The translations under genes and the position numbers were made by a program. From VRUE01 sp963774405 (GTDB lineage Bacteria > Actinomycetota > Thermoleophilia > Solirubrobacterales > 70-9): a stretch of 64,000 nucleotides of DNA. Below, one piece after another: positions 55,871 to 64,000 of the stretch; the stretch's first letter is position 1, and each line of letters begins with the position of its first letter. The stretch is taken from NCBI GenBank assembly GCA_963774405.1, contig CAVZEV010000005.1, positions 372,001 through 436,000 on the forward strand, given 5' to 3'. The notes beneath the pieces were generated by a model. The model saw only the letters and a program-made list of their open reading frames with translations, was not told the DNA's origin and searched no databases.

Positions 55871-58667
55871 TCGCCGCCAAGAGAACGGTTGCCCTCGCGG
55901 CGGCGCTGACCTGCTCATTGATTTTGCCGCCCGCCGCCAGCGCGGACTTCGGCCTCGTCCCCGGCAGCGTCACGGTGACGGCCCGAAACGTCGACGGCAC
56001 GATCGACACCCGGGCCGGCTCGCACCCGGACAGCCTCACCGTGCACTTCGACCTGAAGACCGACGAAAGCGGCGACACCGAAGGTGGGGAGATGCGAAAC
56101 GCCTTGGTCGACCTGCCGCCGGGCCTGGTCGGCAACCCCCAGGCGGCCCCGCGCTGCGCTCAACCCACCTTCGAGATACAGCGTTGCCCCACCAGCTCCC
56201 AGGTTGGTGTTCTGCACGCGATCCTTCCCGGCTTCGGCGAACTGCACGGCCCCCTCTACAATGTCGCCCCCCCGCCAGGGGTGGCGACTCAGCTCGGCTT
56301 CAGCAGTCTCGGCTTCCTCTCTCGGCAGTTCGCCTCAGTGCGGAGCGAAGAGGGCTACGGCTTGCGCGTCGCCGCGATTAACACGCCACTGCCGATCAGC
56401 TCGGTGACCGAGACGGTTTGGGGCGCCCCGGCGGCGACGAGCCACGATCCCGAGCGGTTCTGCGGCGCCACCGAAGGCTGTCCCTCCGACGCCCTCCTGC
56501 GCTCCTACCTAACCTTGCCGGCCCTCTGCGAGAGTGCCCCGGAAACCACGATCAGCGTCGACTCCGTGGAGGACCCACGGCCTACAGCTCCGAAACGGTC
56601 AAGGCGCTGAACGCCGCCAAGCAGCCGCAGCCGATGACCGGCTGCGCCGCGGTGCCCTTCTCGCCGAGCATCTCCTCCCAGCCGACCACCAAGCTGGCCG
56701 AGAACCCATCAGGCCTGGACTTCGAGCTGAAGCTGCCCAACGTCGGCCTGACCAATCCAGGCGGCACCGCCGAAACCGAGCCCCGCAAGGCAGTGGTCAC
56801 CCTGCCCCAAGGCCTCACCGTCAACCCCTCCCTGGCCGAAGGCATCGCCACCTGCTCGCAAGCCCAATACAAAGCAGAACAGCTCACCTCCAAAGCGGGT
56901 GAAAACTGCCCCGAAGCCTCCAAGCTGGGCTCCGTCCACGTCCTGAGCCCCCTCCTGGAAGAACCGGTGGAAGGCAGCCTCTACCTGGCAGCCCCCTACG
57001 CCAACCCCTTCGGCACCCTGACCGCCCTCTACATGGTCGCCCGCGCCCCCGAACGAGGCATCCTCGTCAAGCAGGCGGGAAAGATCGAGATGAACCCCGC
57101 AACGGGGCAGATCACCACCACCTTCGACAATCTGCCCCCGATCCCGTTCTCCTCCTTCAAGCTTCACTTCCGCGAAGGAGCCAGAGCGCCCCTGGCGACC
57201 CCGCAGGCCTGCGGCGAATACAAGACCGTCGCCAAGCTGACCCCGTTCTCGGCGAGCAGCGACGCCGAAGCGATCGAAACCACCGGCTCCTTTCAGATCG
57301 AACACGGAGCAGACGGCGGCGCCTGCCCCTCCGGCGGCCTGCCCCCCTTCCACCCCGGCCTGATCGCGGGCTCGATCAACAACGCGGCGGGACGCTTCTC
57401 CCCCTTCAACGTCCGCCTCTTCAGAACAGATAGCGAACAGGAGTTCACCCGTTTCTCGATCAAGCTGCCCCCCGGAGTGGTCGGCAAGCTGGCGGGCATC
57501 CCCTTCTGCTCCGATCAGGCAATCGAAGCGGCGAGGTCGAGGACGGGCCCCCACGGGGGAGAAGAAGAGATCAACTCTCCTTCTTGCCCGCAGGCATCTG
57601 AAATCGGCCACTCCCTGGTCGGAGCGGGTGTGGGCCAGGCATTGGCCTACGTACCCGGCAAGCTCTACCTCGCCGGCCCCTACCACGGCTCGGCGATCAG
57701 CCTGGTCGCGATCACGGCCGCCAAGGCTGGCCCCTTCGACCTTGGCACTGTGGTCTTGCGCTACGCCTTCAGAGTGGACCCCGAAACAGGCGAAGTCTTC
57801 ATCGACGCCACCGGATCAGACCCGATCCCCCACATCATCAAGGGGGTACCGGTGCACGCAAGGGACATCAGGGCCTATACGGACCGCCCCGAATTCGTCC
57901 TCAACCCGACCTCCTGCGCGCGGACCTCAACGGCCAGCACCCTCCTGGGCTCGGGCCTTGACTTCGCCTCCGAAGCAGACGACCGCCCGGTAACGGTCTC
58001 CACCCCCTTCCAGGCAGCAGACTGCGCCGCCCTGCCCTTCAAGCCAAAGCTCTCGCTGCGGCTCAAGGGAGGAACGAGGAGAGGCGCCTACCCGGCGCTG
58101 ACCGCGAAGCTCAAGATGAACGGCTTCGGCGAAGCCGGCATCCGGCGCACCCAGGTCACCCTGCCCGCCTCGGAGTTCATCGCCCAGGCCCACTTCAACA
58201 CGATCTGCACCAGGGTCGTCTTCAAGCAGGGCGCCCACCCGGGAGAACTGTGCCCCAAGGGCTCGATCTACGGCCGCGCCAGGGTCTTCACCCCGATCCT
58301 CTCCGAACCCCTGGAAGGCCCGGTCTTCCTGCGCTCCTCCGAACACCAGCTCCCAGACGTCGTCGCCGCCGTTCACAACGGCGAGATCGACGTCGTCTTG
58401 GACGGCAAAGTCGACTCGGTCAAAGGACGCCTGAGAAGCACCTTCGAAGCCACCCCCGACGCCCCGGTCTCCTCGGTCTTGCTGAAGCTCCGCGGCGGCA
58501 AGAAGGGCCTCTTTGAAAACTCCACCAACCTCTGCAAGGGCACCCACAGAGCCGAAGCCGACTTCAAGGGCCACAACGGCAAGACCTGGAGCAAGCGCCC
58601 CAAGCTGATCCCCAGCGCCTGCAAGAAGGCCCACCGCCACAAGCGCTCCTCTCACAGGGCGCGCTAG
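55867..58667 (+). CDS. Cassette B protein 3: large secreted protein of unknown function (one frameshift)
   Basis: About 933 aa from GTG. Signal peptide (TVALAAALTCSLILPPAASA), then ADFGLVPGSVTVTARNVDGT. A missing base near 56575 breaks the frame; the rest continues PTAYSSETVKALNAAKQPQ onward. From about 56800 it follows cassette A protein 3 closely (TLPQGLTVNPSLAEGIATC, APERGILVKQAGKIEMNPAT, FSPFNVRLFRTDSEQEFTRF), while the first 230 residues are much less alike. Basic C-terminus (KKAHRHKRSSHRAR). No known domain. Confidence 0.84.
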
Positions 58668-58669
58668 GA

Positions 58670-59449
58670 ATGAGCAGACGGGCGGGGGCCCTGGCCACGG
58701 CGGTGGCGGTCCTGGCGTGCGCGAGCCTCGCGCACGCCTCGGTGGTCCAGGAGGGCAACGTCCGCATCACCGTCCTCTCCCAAGTCCTCCCCTACAAGCT
58801 CCCAAGAAAGGGCACGGCCCCGATCGCCGTCTTCGTCTCGGGCCACCTCTCCGAACCCCACGGCGGCATCCCCCCGCAGCTCAAGCAGATGACCGTCGAA
58901 GTCAACAAGCACGGCCTCTTGCAATCCAAGGGCCTGCCGACCTGCCCGCTGAAGCGAATCCAGCCCGCCTCGACCCAGCGGGCACTTCAAAGCTGCGGAG
59001 CGGCCCTGATCGGCTCGGGCCAGTTCTGGGCCCACATCGTGCTACCCGACCAGGGCGCCTACCCGACCCACGGGAGGCTCTTGATCTTCAACGGACGCCA
59101 GAAGGGCAAGCCGGTGATCTTCACCCACATCTTCACCGCCAACCCCTTCTTCTCCTCATTCGTCATCCCCTTCTCGATTCAGAAGACCCACCACGGCGCC
59201 TACGGGACCAAGCTCACCGCCTCTTTGCCCCAGGCCCTGGGGGACTGGGGCTACGTCGATCGGATCAAGCTGACCCTGAAGCGCAAATACCAATACAAGG
59301 GGAGGCAGCTCTCCTACTTCAACGCGGGGTGTCCTGCGCCCAAGGGCTCTCCGCGGACGGTCTTCCCGTTGGCGCTGGCCTCCTTTGCGTTCGGGGAAGG
59401 GCTGTCGATCTCGGCGAAGGTGGAAAAGGCTTGCGGGGTCAAGGAATGA
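58670..59449 (+). CDS. Cassette B protein 4: secreted protein of unknown function
   Basis: 259 aa from ATG, two bases after the previous stop, as in cassette A. Signal peptide (ALATAVAVLACASLAHA) and mature part differing from cassette A protein 4 at about 18 of 259 positions. The last 25 codons are identical in protein. The 134-base gap after it shows no gene. Function unknown; conserved Cys (CPLKR, QSCGAA, NAGCPAP) suggest an exported disulfide-bonded protein. Confidence 0.88.
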   Translation: MSRRAGALATAVAVLACASLAHASVVQEGNVRITVLSQVLPYKLPRKGTAPIAVFVSGHLSEPHGGIPPQLKQMTVEVNKHGLLQSKGLPTCPLKRIQPASTQRALQSCGAALIGSGQFWAHIVLPDQGAYPTHGRLLIFNGRQKGKPVIFTHIFTANPFFSSFVIPFSIQKTHHGAYGTKLTASLPQALGDWGYVDRIKLTLKRKYQYKGRQLSYFNAGCPAPKGSPRTVFPLALASFAFGEGLSISAKVEKACGVKE

Positions 59450-59583
59450 GCGCAATCGACAGCTCGACCGCTGACCGAGCGGCTTCGCCGCATGCTTCTC
59501 TCATCGCTAGGGTTTAAGGGCGAGAACCGCCAGGGGATGATTGACGGCGGCACAGGTCAGAGTCAGGGAACGAGGCAAGGGGG

Positions 59584-60684
59584 ATGGAGATGCGCGGGAT
59601 CGGTATCGGTCGAGTAAAAACGCTGGGGATCGTCGTCGGGCTGTTCGCGCTGCTGCTGGCGGTTCCGGCGGCCCAGGCCAAGTACGACCCGATCGCCGGC
59701 GGGACGACGAAGCTCGTCCTCGACAAGCACTTCCTTCACTCGCTGAAGAAGGTGGGGGTGAAGGTGACGGCCAAGTCCTCGGCCAAGCGCAAGGGCTCCA
59801 CCCTCGTCCTGCCCGTGATCGGCGGTAAGTCCGACCCGACGATCAAGAAGGCTGAAATCGAACAGGACGGCACGGTCATCTTCCAGGCCGGCAAGCGCAA
59901 GGTGCCGCTGCGCAAGATCGAGCTCAAGGCCAAGCACACGCCGCTCTTCGCCAAGGTCGGCGGCAGCCAGCTGAAGGTGGCGACCTCGAAGACGACCAAG
60001 GTGACGCGGGCGGGCTTTGCCACCGCCTTCAACGCCAAGGGGCTGAAGCTGACCAAGAAGGTCGCCACCCGCCTCAACAAGAAGCTGCGCACCAAGGACT
60101 TCTTCAAGGAAGGCCAGCTGATCGGCAAGATCAAGAGCCAGGCCCTGCCCGCGCGGGTGACGATCCTGCCCGAGGGTCAGGGCACGCTGACCCCGGACGC
60201 GGCGATCCTCGCCAAGTTCAAATCGCTCTTCGTCTCGCTCAACCCGATCAGCCCCGCCGAACTCGCCCCGGGACCGGTCTTCCACTTCCCGATCGCCCTC
60301 GGCGGCCAGATCGCCCCCGATGCCACGAGCGGCACCCTGCGCCTGGGCGGCGCGATCGAACTCCTGCAGCTCGGCGCCGGCCAGGTCTTCCAGAAAGAAT
60401 TCTGGCTCGACCTGGCGGGCCTCGACACGAGCTCGGAAGTCGACGTCGAGCCCACCCCGGCATTCCCCGGCAAGCTGGGGCGGATCGGCACCTACGCGAT
60501 CGGCATGGCCGGCGCCGCGGTCGCCTCGGACCCCAACAGCCGCACGATCTCGGTCTCGAACGCGACCCTGACCCTCGACGCCCAGACCGCGCAGACCTTC
60601 AACGAAGCCTTCGCCGCCGGCAAAGCCACGTTCGCGCCAGGCGAACTGTTCGGCACGGTGAGCTTCGCGGCTGTGGCGCAGTAG
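59584..60684 (+). CDS. Secreted protein, possibly HtaA-like
   Basis: 366 aa from ATG. Signal peptide at about 10-33 (TLGIVVGLFALLLAVPAAQA). Two similar beta-rich halves, the first rich in Lys (LKKVGVKVTAKSSAKRKGS, VPLRKIELKAKHTPLFAKVG), the second more acidic (LRLGGAIELLQLGAGQVFQK). The strand pattern recalls HtaA domains of actinobacterial haem uptake, but conserved haem residues cannot be assigned, so this is weak. It follows cassette B with its own AAGGGGGATGGAG start region and could be its extension. Confidence 0.55.
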   Translation: MEMRGIGIGRVKTLGIVVGLFALLLAVPAAQAKYDPIAGGTTKLVLDKHFLHSLKKVGVKVTAKSSAKRKGSTLVLPVIGGKSDPTIKKAEIEQDGTVIFQAGKRKVPLRKIELKAKHTPLFAKVGGSQLKVATSKTTKVTRAGFATAFNAKGLKLTKKVATRLNKKLRTKDFFKEGQLIGKIKSQALPARVTILPEGQGTLTPDAAILAKFKSLFVSLNPISPAELAPGPVFHFPIALGGQIAPDATSGTLRLGGAIELLQLGAGQVFQKEFWLDLAGLDTSSEVDVEPTPAFPGKLGRIGTYAIGMAGAAVASDPNSRTISVSNATLTLDAQTAQTFNEAFAAGKATFAPGELFGTVSFAAVAQ

Positions 60685-60686
60685 GG

Positions 60687-61181
60687 CTAAGTGCCGCCCC
60701 CGGCATCGGGGTCCGTCAGCGAAGCGACATCGGCCAGGTCGACCGGTCGCCCTCGGGCAAGCTTCATCCGGATCAGGTCATCCAGGGCGACCACCGGCAC
60801 GTCGATGTCGCCCAGCTGCACCTGCATCGCGCCATCGCGCAGCTCTTTGTAAGGACGTCCGCCGGGGACCTCGTGCATCACGTCGATGCCGCCGTCGCGA
60901 CTGACGAACTGCCAGATCGTCGCCCTGGGCAGCATCTTCGCGTCGATCTCGGTGTCCTCCTCGCCAGGATTGAGCACGCGAGCATCGAGCGAGCGAAGCG
61001 CCGCCGCCAGCCGCTCGAGATTGGCGGGATCCGGAGCGGGCATCAGGTCCGCGTCGTTGGTGGTTCGCACGTGGCCGTGGGTTTGGACGGCGAGGCCACC
61101 GATCAGCACGTACTCGACCTCGTGCTCGGCCAGGGCCCGCAGGATTCGCTCCGCGTCGAGCGGCGTTTCAGGCTCGGTCAC
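60687..61181 (-). CDS. Nucleotidyltransferase-fold protein (AbiEii-like/DUF1814-type toxin candidate)
   Basis: 164 aa from GTG 61181. LRALAEHEVEYVLIGGLAVQ, TNDADLMPAPDPANLERLAA and VVALDDLIRMKLARGRPVDL form the nucleotidyltransferase pattern GGLA...D-x-D with a later Asp in IDVMHEV. It overlaps the XRE gene by 14 bases. XRE plus nucleotidyltransferase pairs act as toxin-antitoxin or abortive-infection systems in other bacteria; that role is inferred. Confidence 0.75.
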   Translation of the reverse strand: MTEPETPLDAERILRALAEHEVEYVLIGGLAVQTHGHVRTTNDADLMPAPDPANLERLAAALRSLDARVLNPGEEDTEIDAKMLPRATIWQFVSRDGGIDVMHEVPGGRPYKELRDGAMQVQLGDIDVPVVALDDLIRMKLARGRPVDLADVASLTDPDAGGGT

Positions 61182-61500
61182 GGGCAGCCCTGCCGGCGGC
61201 GGCGAGCCGACCGGCCATTCGGTTCCAGGAGATCCCGAGGGCCAGGCGCTCGCTTGGAGAGCGTTCGGCGGTAGCCCTGCGGTGGGCTGGGTCGTAGGCG
61301 CGCTCGGGCTTGCCTGGGCCGATCTCCAGGGACTCACCCATTGCGCGAAGCAGCAGGTCGAGGGTCTCGATGCTGGGCGAGATCTCGTCTGCCTCGAGCC
61401 TGCTGATCGCCGACTGTTGAGTGCCGACCCGCCGCGCGAGCTTTCCTTGGCTGAGGCCCGCTCGGTGCCTGGTGGTACGGATCAGTTGGCCAGGAGTCAC
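61168..61500 (-). CDS. XRE-family DNA-binding protein (antitoxin candidate)
   Basis: 110 aa from GTG. HTH_3: LIRTTRHRAGLSQGKLARRV, TQQSAISRLEADEISPSIET, LDLLLRAMGESLEI. The C-terminal 45 residues contain RRATAERSPSERLALGISWN, a pattern common in antitoxins paired with nucleotidyltransferases. The gene starts 77 bases from the SOS box of the divergent imuB-like gene, and an AT-rich stretch (TTGTTATAG on this strand) before the start may be its promoter. Confidence 0.85.
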   Translation of the reverse strand: MTPGQLIRTTRHRAGLSQGKLARRVGTQQSAISRLEADEISPSIETLDLLLRAMGESLEIGPGKPERAYDPAHRRATAERSPSERLALGISWNRMAGRLAAAGRAARDRA

Positions 61501-61577
61501 CCCGGAACTATAACAAATATGTGATGGAACCCTTGTCTGAGTCGAAATCAGGGGGTTGATTCCGCCGAGCGTTTATA

Positions 61578-61591
61578 CGAACATATGTTCG
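61578..61591. promoter_or_regulatory. SOS box (LexA operator) of the imuB-like gene
   Basis: CGAACATATGTTCG is a perfect CGAAC-N4-GTTCG site, extended by ATA on the left and TAT on the right to a 20-base palindrome. The last bases of that palindrome are the ATG of the gene at 61593, so a bound LexA would cover the start codon. Confidence 0.9.
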
Positions 61592-61592
61592 T

Positions 61593-62609
61593 ATGGAGGT
61601 TGCCTGTGTCCTGATCCCCGATTCCGCGCTTGCCGACCCGGTTGAGGCCGGCGAGTTGACCGAGGGGCTGCTGCGCCGACTTGAGAGGATCGGCGCCGCG
61701 GTCGAGTCGGAGCGGGCCGGGGAGGCGTTCTTCGTCCTCGATGGGTTGCGCGGGATCCACGGGGGCACGAGCGCCGGGGTGCTGGCGGCGGCGCGGCGCG
61801 CGGCGAAGGCGGAGGTGCGGATCGGGGTTGCTCCCACCCGCTTCGCCGCTCATGCCGCCGCGCTGAGGGAGGCGATCGTCCCGCCGCCCGAGGCAGGCGA
61901 CTTCCTGGCAGCGCTCCCCGTCTCGACGCTGGCCGGCAGGCTCGAGCTGCCGCCGCCCGAGGCGGGGAGCCTGATCGAGACGATGCGGCGGCTGGGGATC
62001 GAGGCGCTGGGCGACCTCGCGGCGCTCCCCCCGGGCCGTATCGCCGATCGCTTCGGGCCGCCGGGGCTGGAGGCGCTGCGGCTCGCCCGCGGCGAGGAGG
62101 GGCCGCTGCGCCCGCGTCGCCCCCACGAGGAGCTGGTCGAGAGGGTGGAGCTGCCGGAGGGAGCCGCCGGCGGCCAGCTCGACCACGCCCTGGGGCTGCT
62201 CGTCGCCCGCCTGCTCGCCGCGCCCCAGCGCCGGGGGCGGACCCTGCTGGGGCTGCGCCTCGGCGCCGAGCTCAGCGCCGGCGGCAGCTGGAGCGTCGAG
62301 GTGGGGATTGGGCGGCCGACCACTTCGGCGCGGACCCTGCGCGCGCTGCTGGCACCGCGGCTGGAGACGCTGCCGGGCCCGGCCGTCGCCCTGCGGCTTC
62401 GCGCCCTCGGCCTCGGCCCGCCGCTCGGCGACCAGCTCGAGCTCTCGCTGCGCGGCGAAGAGCACCGCCGCCGGCGGCTCGGCGAGGCGATCCGCGAGGT
62501 CCGCGCCGCCCAGGGCGCCGACTCGCTGCTGACGATCGTGCCGCTCGACTCCGCCTCCCGCTTGCCCGAGCGCCGGGCGATGCTGACGCCGGCCGCAGGC
62601 TCTCGGTAG
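61593..62609 (+). CDS. imuB: ImuB-like Y-family polymerase homologue (short form)
   Basis: 338 aa; ATG overlaps the SOS palindrome. N-terminus MEVACVLIPDSALADPVEAG is the ImuB start, with FVLDGLRGIHGGTSAG and VRIGVAPTRFAAHAAALREA from the palm, then helix-hairpin-helix PPPEAGSLIETMRRLGIEAL and the little-finger region. Carboxylates needed for catalysis in DinB polymerases are not evident, as expected for ImuB, a scaffold of the ImuA'-ImuB-DnaE2 mutasome. It is shorter than usual (about 500 aa), missing most of the C-terminal extension. No ImuA' or DnaE2 is in the window. Confidence 0.8.
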   Translation: MEVACVLIPDSALADPVEAGELTEGLLRRLERIGAAVESERAGEAFFVLDGLRGIHGGTSAGVLAAARRAAKAEVRIGVAPTRFAAHAAALREAIVPPPEAGDFLAALPVSTLAGRLELPPPEAGSLIETMRRLGIEALGDLAALPPGRIADRFGPPGLEALRLARGEEGPLRPRRPHEELVERVELPEGAAGGQLDHALGLLVARLLAAPQRRGRTLLGLRLGAELSAGGSWSVEVGIGRPTTSARTLRALLAPRLETLPGPAVALRLRALGLGPPLGDQLELSLRGEEHRRRRLGEAIREVRAAQGADSLLTIVPLDSASRLPERRAMLTPAAGSR

Positions 62610-62691
62610 CGCGTCTCTGGCGTCTTGGAAATGACACTTCCGTGACGTTCCGCGCACCACGAGCGCGGAATCGCCTGCGACAATAGGTTCC

Positions 62692-63099
62692 GTGTTCAGC
62701 CGTCGCAAAGAGAGCCTTCGCGAGCTCATCCAGCAGCAGCGCAGGGAGTCCGAGCGGCGCCACGAAGAGTCCGAGCGGCGCCACCAGGAGTCCGAGCGGC
62801 GGCACGAAGAGTTCCTGCAGCGCGAGGAGAAGCGCAAGAAGGAATTCGATCGCTACATGGAAAAGCGCGACGAGGAGAGCAGGAAGCGCGAGGCGGAGGG
62901 CAGGGAGCGTGAGGCGCGGCTGGAGCTTCTCACCGAGGAAACCCGAGAGTTCAACCGCGAGATCCTGCTTCGCAACGAGAAGGTCTACACGAGGCTGATC
63001 GTGCAGATGGAAGAAAACACGGAGCAGATCCGGGTGAACACGAGGGCCGTACTCAGCGTCCTCGACCGGCTCAACGGCCCCGGCGAAGCCGCCGCTTAG
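62692..63099 (+). CDS. Coiled-coil protein with heptad tandem repeats
   Basis: 135 aa from GTG. Almost wholly helical and charged: RELIQQQRRESERRHEESER, then EEKRKKEFDRYMEKRDEESR. Three 21-base tandem units encode ESERRHE-type heptads. No membrane helix. The C-terminus (MEENTEQIRVNTRAVLSVLD) resembles ends of phage-associated or tail-length coiled coils. Lies between the two SOS-controlled genes without an SOS box of its own. Function unknown. Confidence 0.75.
   Translation: MFSRRKESLRELIQQQRRESERRHEESERRHQESERRHEEFLQREEKRKKEFDRYMEKRDEESRKREAEGREREARLELLTEETREFNREILLRNEKVYTRLIVQMEENTEQIRVNTRAVLSVLDRLNGPGEAAA
62746..62808 (+). repeat. Three 21-bp tandem repeats in the coiled-coil gene
   Basis: Units start GAGTCCGAGCGGCG and differ at only a few bases. 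Being multiples of seven codons they keep the heptad register, so copy-number changes would lengthen the coiled coil without breaking it. Confidence 0.75.
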
Positions 63100-63152
63100 C
63101 TCCAGCTTGTTAAGGGCCGGCGCTTTGACTTGACTCGGCTCGCCGAGTCATA

Positions 63153-63166
63153 CGAACATACGTTCG
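63153..63166. promoter_or_regulatory. SOS box (LexA operator) of the DUF6504 gene
   Basis: CGAACATACGTTCG, with flanking CATA and TATG giving 9-bp perfect arms. As at 61578, the right arm runs directly into the ATG (63168) of the controlled gene. Confidence 0.88.
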
Positions 63167-63167
63167 T

Positions 63168-63416
63168 ATGACTCCAGGATTGCGCAGGCTCTACGTGCCA
63201 CGGCCGGCAAAGGTCGAGGCCGACTCCGCCGGGAGGCCGGTGACGGTCGACGGGTCCGCGGTCGAAGCGGTGCGGGAGGAGTGGGTTGTCGAGGACCGCT
63301 GGTGGACGCCGAACCCGCTCGGCCGCCACTACTTCGAGCTGGTCCTCGCCGACGGCCGCAACCTGGTCGTCTTCCGCAGCATCGTCAGCAGGCGCTGGTA
63401 TCGGCAGCGTGGCTGA
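63168..63416 (+). CDS. DUF6504 family protein (mutasome-associated)
   Basis: 82 aa; ATG within the SOS box flank. RRLYVPRPAKVEADSAGRPV, VEAVREEWVVEDRWWTPNPL and GRNLVVFRSIVSRRWYRQ match the small proteins often encoded between imuB and dnaE2 in Actinobacteria. The role is unknown, but LexA control and the nearby imuB-like gene support a part in damage-induced mutagenesis. The dnaE2 gene expected next is not present; a different pair follows. Confidence 0.75.
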   Translation: MTPGLRRLYVPRPAKVEADSAGRPVTVDGSAVEAVREEWVVEDRWWTPNPLGRHYFELVLADGRNLVVFRSIVSRRWYRQRG

Positions 63417-63472
63417 GCCGGTGGCCGCAGTCATGCATCGCTTCTCGCCTTTGCCCCTACGATCTGCTCACG

Positions 63473-63907
63473 ATGGCCCAGCGACTTGCAACGCGCTCCG
63501 ATTGGCTCGCCGCTCACCCTCCCGCTGCGGAGCGTCTGAGCCAGACGCTCGCTGTGGTGGCGCAGCGCACCCGTGCGGGCGAAGACTTCCACCGAGCTGT
63601 TCGGGAGTTCCTCGACGAGTTTGCCCTGAGGGCAGACGAGCGCACTCGTGCCGCCGCCATCGTCGAGAAGCCTCCATCCACCGGGGAGCCTCGCCAGGAC
63701 GCCTATCTCGGCGCATTGGCCGAGCATCTCGCCGTCGCTCATGGGCTCCAGCGACCGGCGTGGTCGGTGGAGTCCGACCGTTTCCTGCCTCGCTTCTGGT
63801 TCGTCAGCGAGGTTCCGGGCTTTCGAGCGATCTCCATAGCCCAGACTCCGGCTGCCTTTCGGCGTCGCAACATCCTCGTGCCCGAGCGCTCCCTGCACCG
63901 TGTTTGA
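63473..63907 (+). CDS. Hypothetical protein paired with a nucleotidyltransferase gene
   Basis: 144 aa from ATG. Helical N-terminal half (ERLSQTLAVVAQRTRAGEDF, AVREFLDEFALRADERTRAA) and a C-terminal beta part (SVESDRFLPRFWFVSEVPGF, FRRRNILVPERSLHRV). Proteins with this ending commonly precede DUF6036/AbiEii-type nucleotidyltransferases, and such a gene begins three bases later. Probably the antitoxin-like partner of that pair; this is inference from arrangement. Confidence 0.65.
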   Translation: MAQRLATRSDWLAAHPPAAERLSQTLAVVAQRTRAGEDFHRAVREFLDEFALRADERTRAAAIVEKPPSTGEPRQDAYLGALAEHLAVAHGLQRPAWSVESDRFLPRFWFVSEVPGFRAISIAQTPAAFRRRNILVPERSLHRV

Positions 63908-63910
63908 GCG

Positions 63911-64000
63911 ATGGATCGCAGCGAGATAATCGACGCCCTCACGGCCCTCGCCGGCGAGCTGACCCAACGGGGAATCAGCGCGGAGATGTACGTGGTGGGG
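63911..64000 (+). CDS. Nucleotidyltransferase-like protein (DUF6036 type), N-terminal fragment
   Basis: The first 30 codons from ATG: MDRSEIIDALTALAGELTQR then GISAEMYVVG, the helix and first strand that lead to the GGxxM nucleotidyltransferase loop. The gene runs off the window. Its start is three bases after the previous stop, indicating an operon. Confidence 0.6.
   Translation, partial: MDRSEIIDALTALAGELTQRGISAEMYVVG

Overview
The window is very GC-rich DNA from an actinobacterium, most likely of the Thermoleophilia/Solirubrobacterales type and probably a soil lineage. This rests on the FHA-PstP-SEDS-PBP-PASTA kinase cluster typical of Actinobacteria, frequent GTG/TTG starts and stop/start overlaps, SOS boxes of the CGAAC-N4-GTTCG kind, and several large secreted proteins with Lys/His-rich tails. 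The lineage call is inference; no rRNA gene is present.

Layout. 1-7.5 kb: cell-wall growth and signalling operon (two FHA proteins, PP2C phosphatase, SEDS glycosyltransferase, class B PBP, PknB-like kinase, D-Ala-D-Ala ligase). 7.5-14.1 kb, minus strand: DedA protein, undecaprenyl-diphosphatase, PurM, a DUF234-type ATPase, a second Ser/Thr kinase and a secreted SecD-P1-like protein. 14.2-26.0 kb: surface polysaccharide locus (4,6-dehydratase, LytR_C protein, O-antigen ligase, flippase, glycosyltransferases, sugar-phosphate transferase, GNAT and FemAB-like transferases), carrying palindromic repeats and many reading-frame breaks. 26.0-28.9 kb: DUF3105 protein, MetF, a structured RNA candidate and an enoyl-CoA hydratase. 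28.9-35.1 kb: eight TetR-type regulators, with one coiled-coil membrane protein among them. 35.1-36.5 kb: VapBC and a degraded MNT/HEPN pair. 36.6-45.5 kb: secreted-protein cassette A. 45.5-51.2 kb: DUF4143 ATPase, a badly frameshifted polytopic membrane protein, an intact MNT/HEPN pair and a ninth TetR. 51.3-59.4 kb: secreted-protein cassette B. 59.5-64 kb: a secreted protein, an XRE/nucleotidyltransferase pair, SOS-controlled ImuB-like and DUF6504 genes, and the start of another nucleotidyltransferase pair.

The most striking content is the duplicated module MNT/HEPN - (TetR) - 76-nt leader - collagen-like protein - beta-propeller protein - about 930-aa secreted protein - 259-aa secreted protein. 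The two leaders differ at one base while the first genes they precede are largely unrelated. A second unusual signal is a switch in glutamate codons from GAG to GAA where proteins pass from cytoplasm to exterior, clearest in the PASTA kinase. Many genes show one-base shifts that restore a good protein in the next frame. Most look like assembly indels, but the O-antigen ligase breaks coincide with inserted palindromes.
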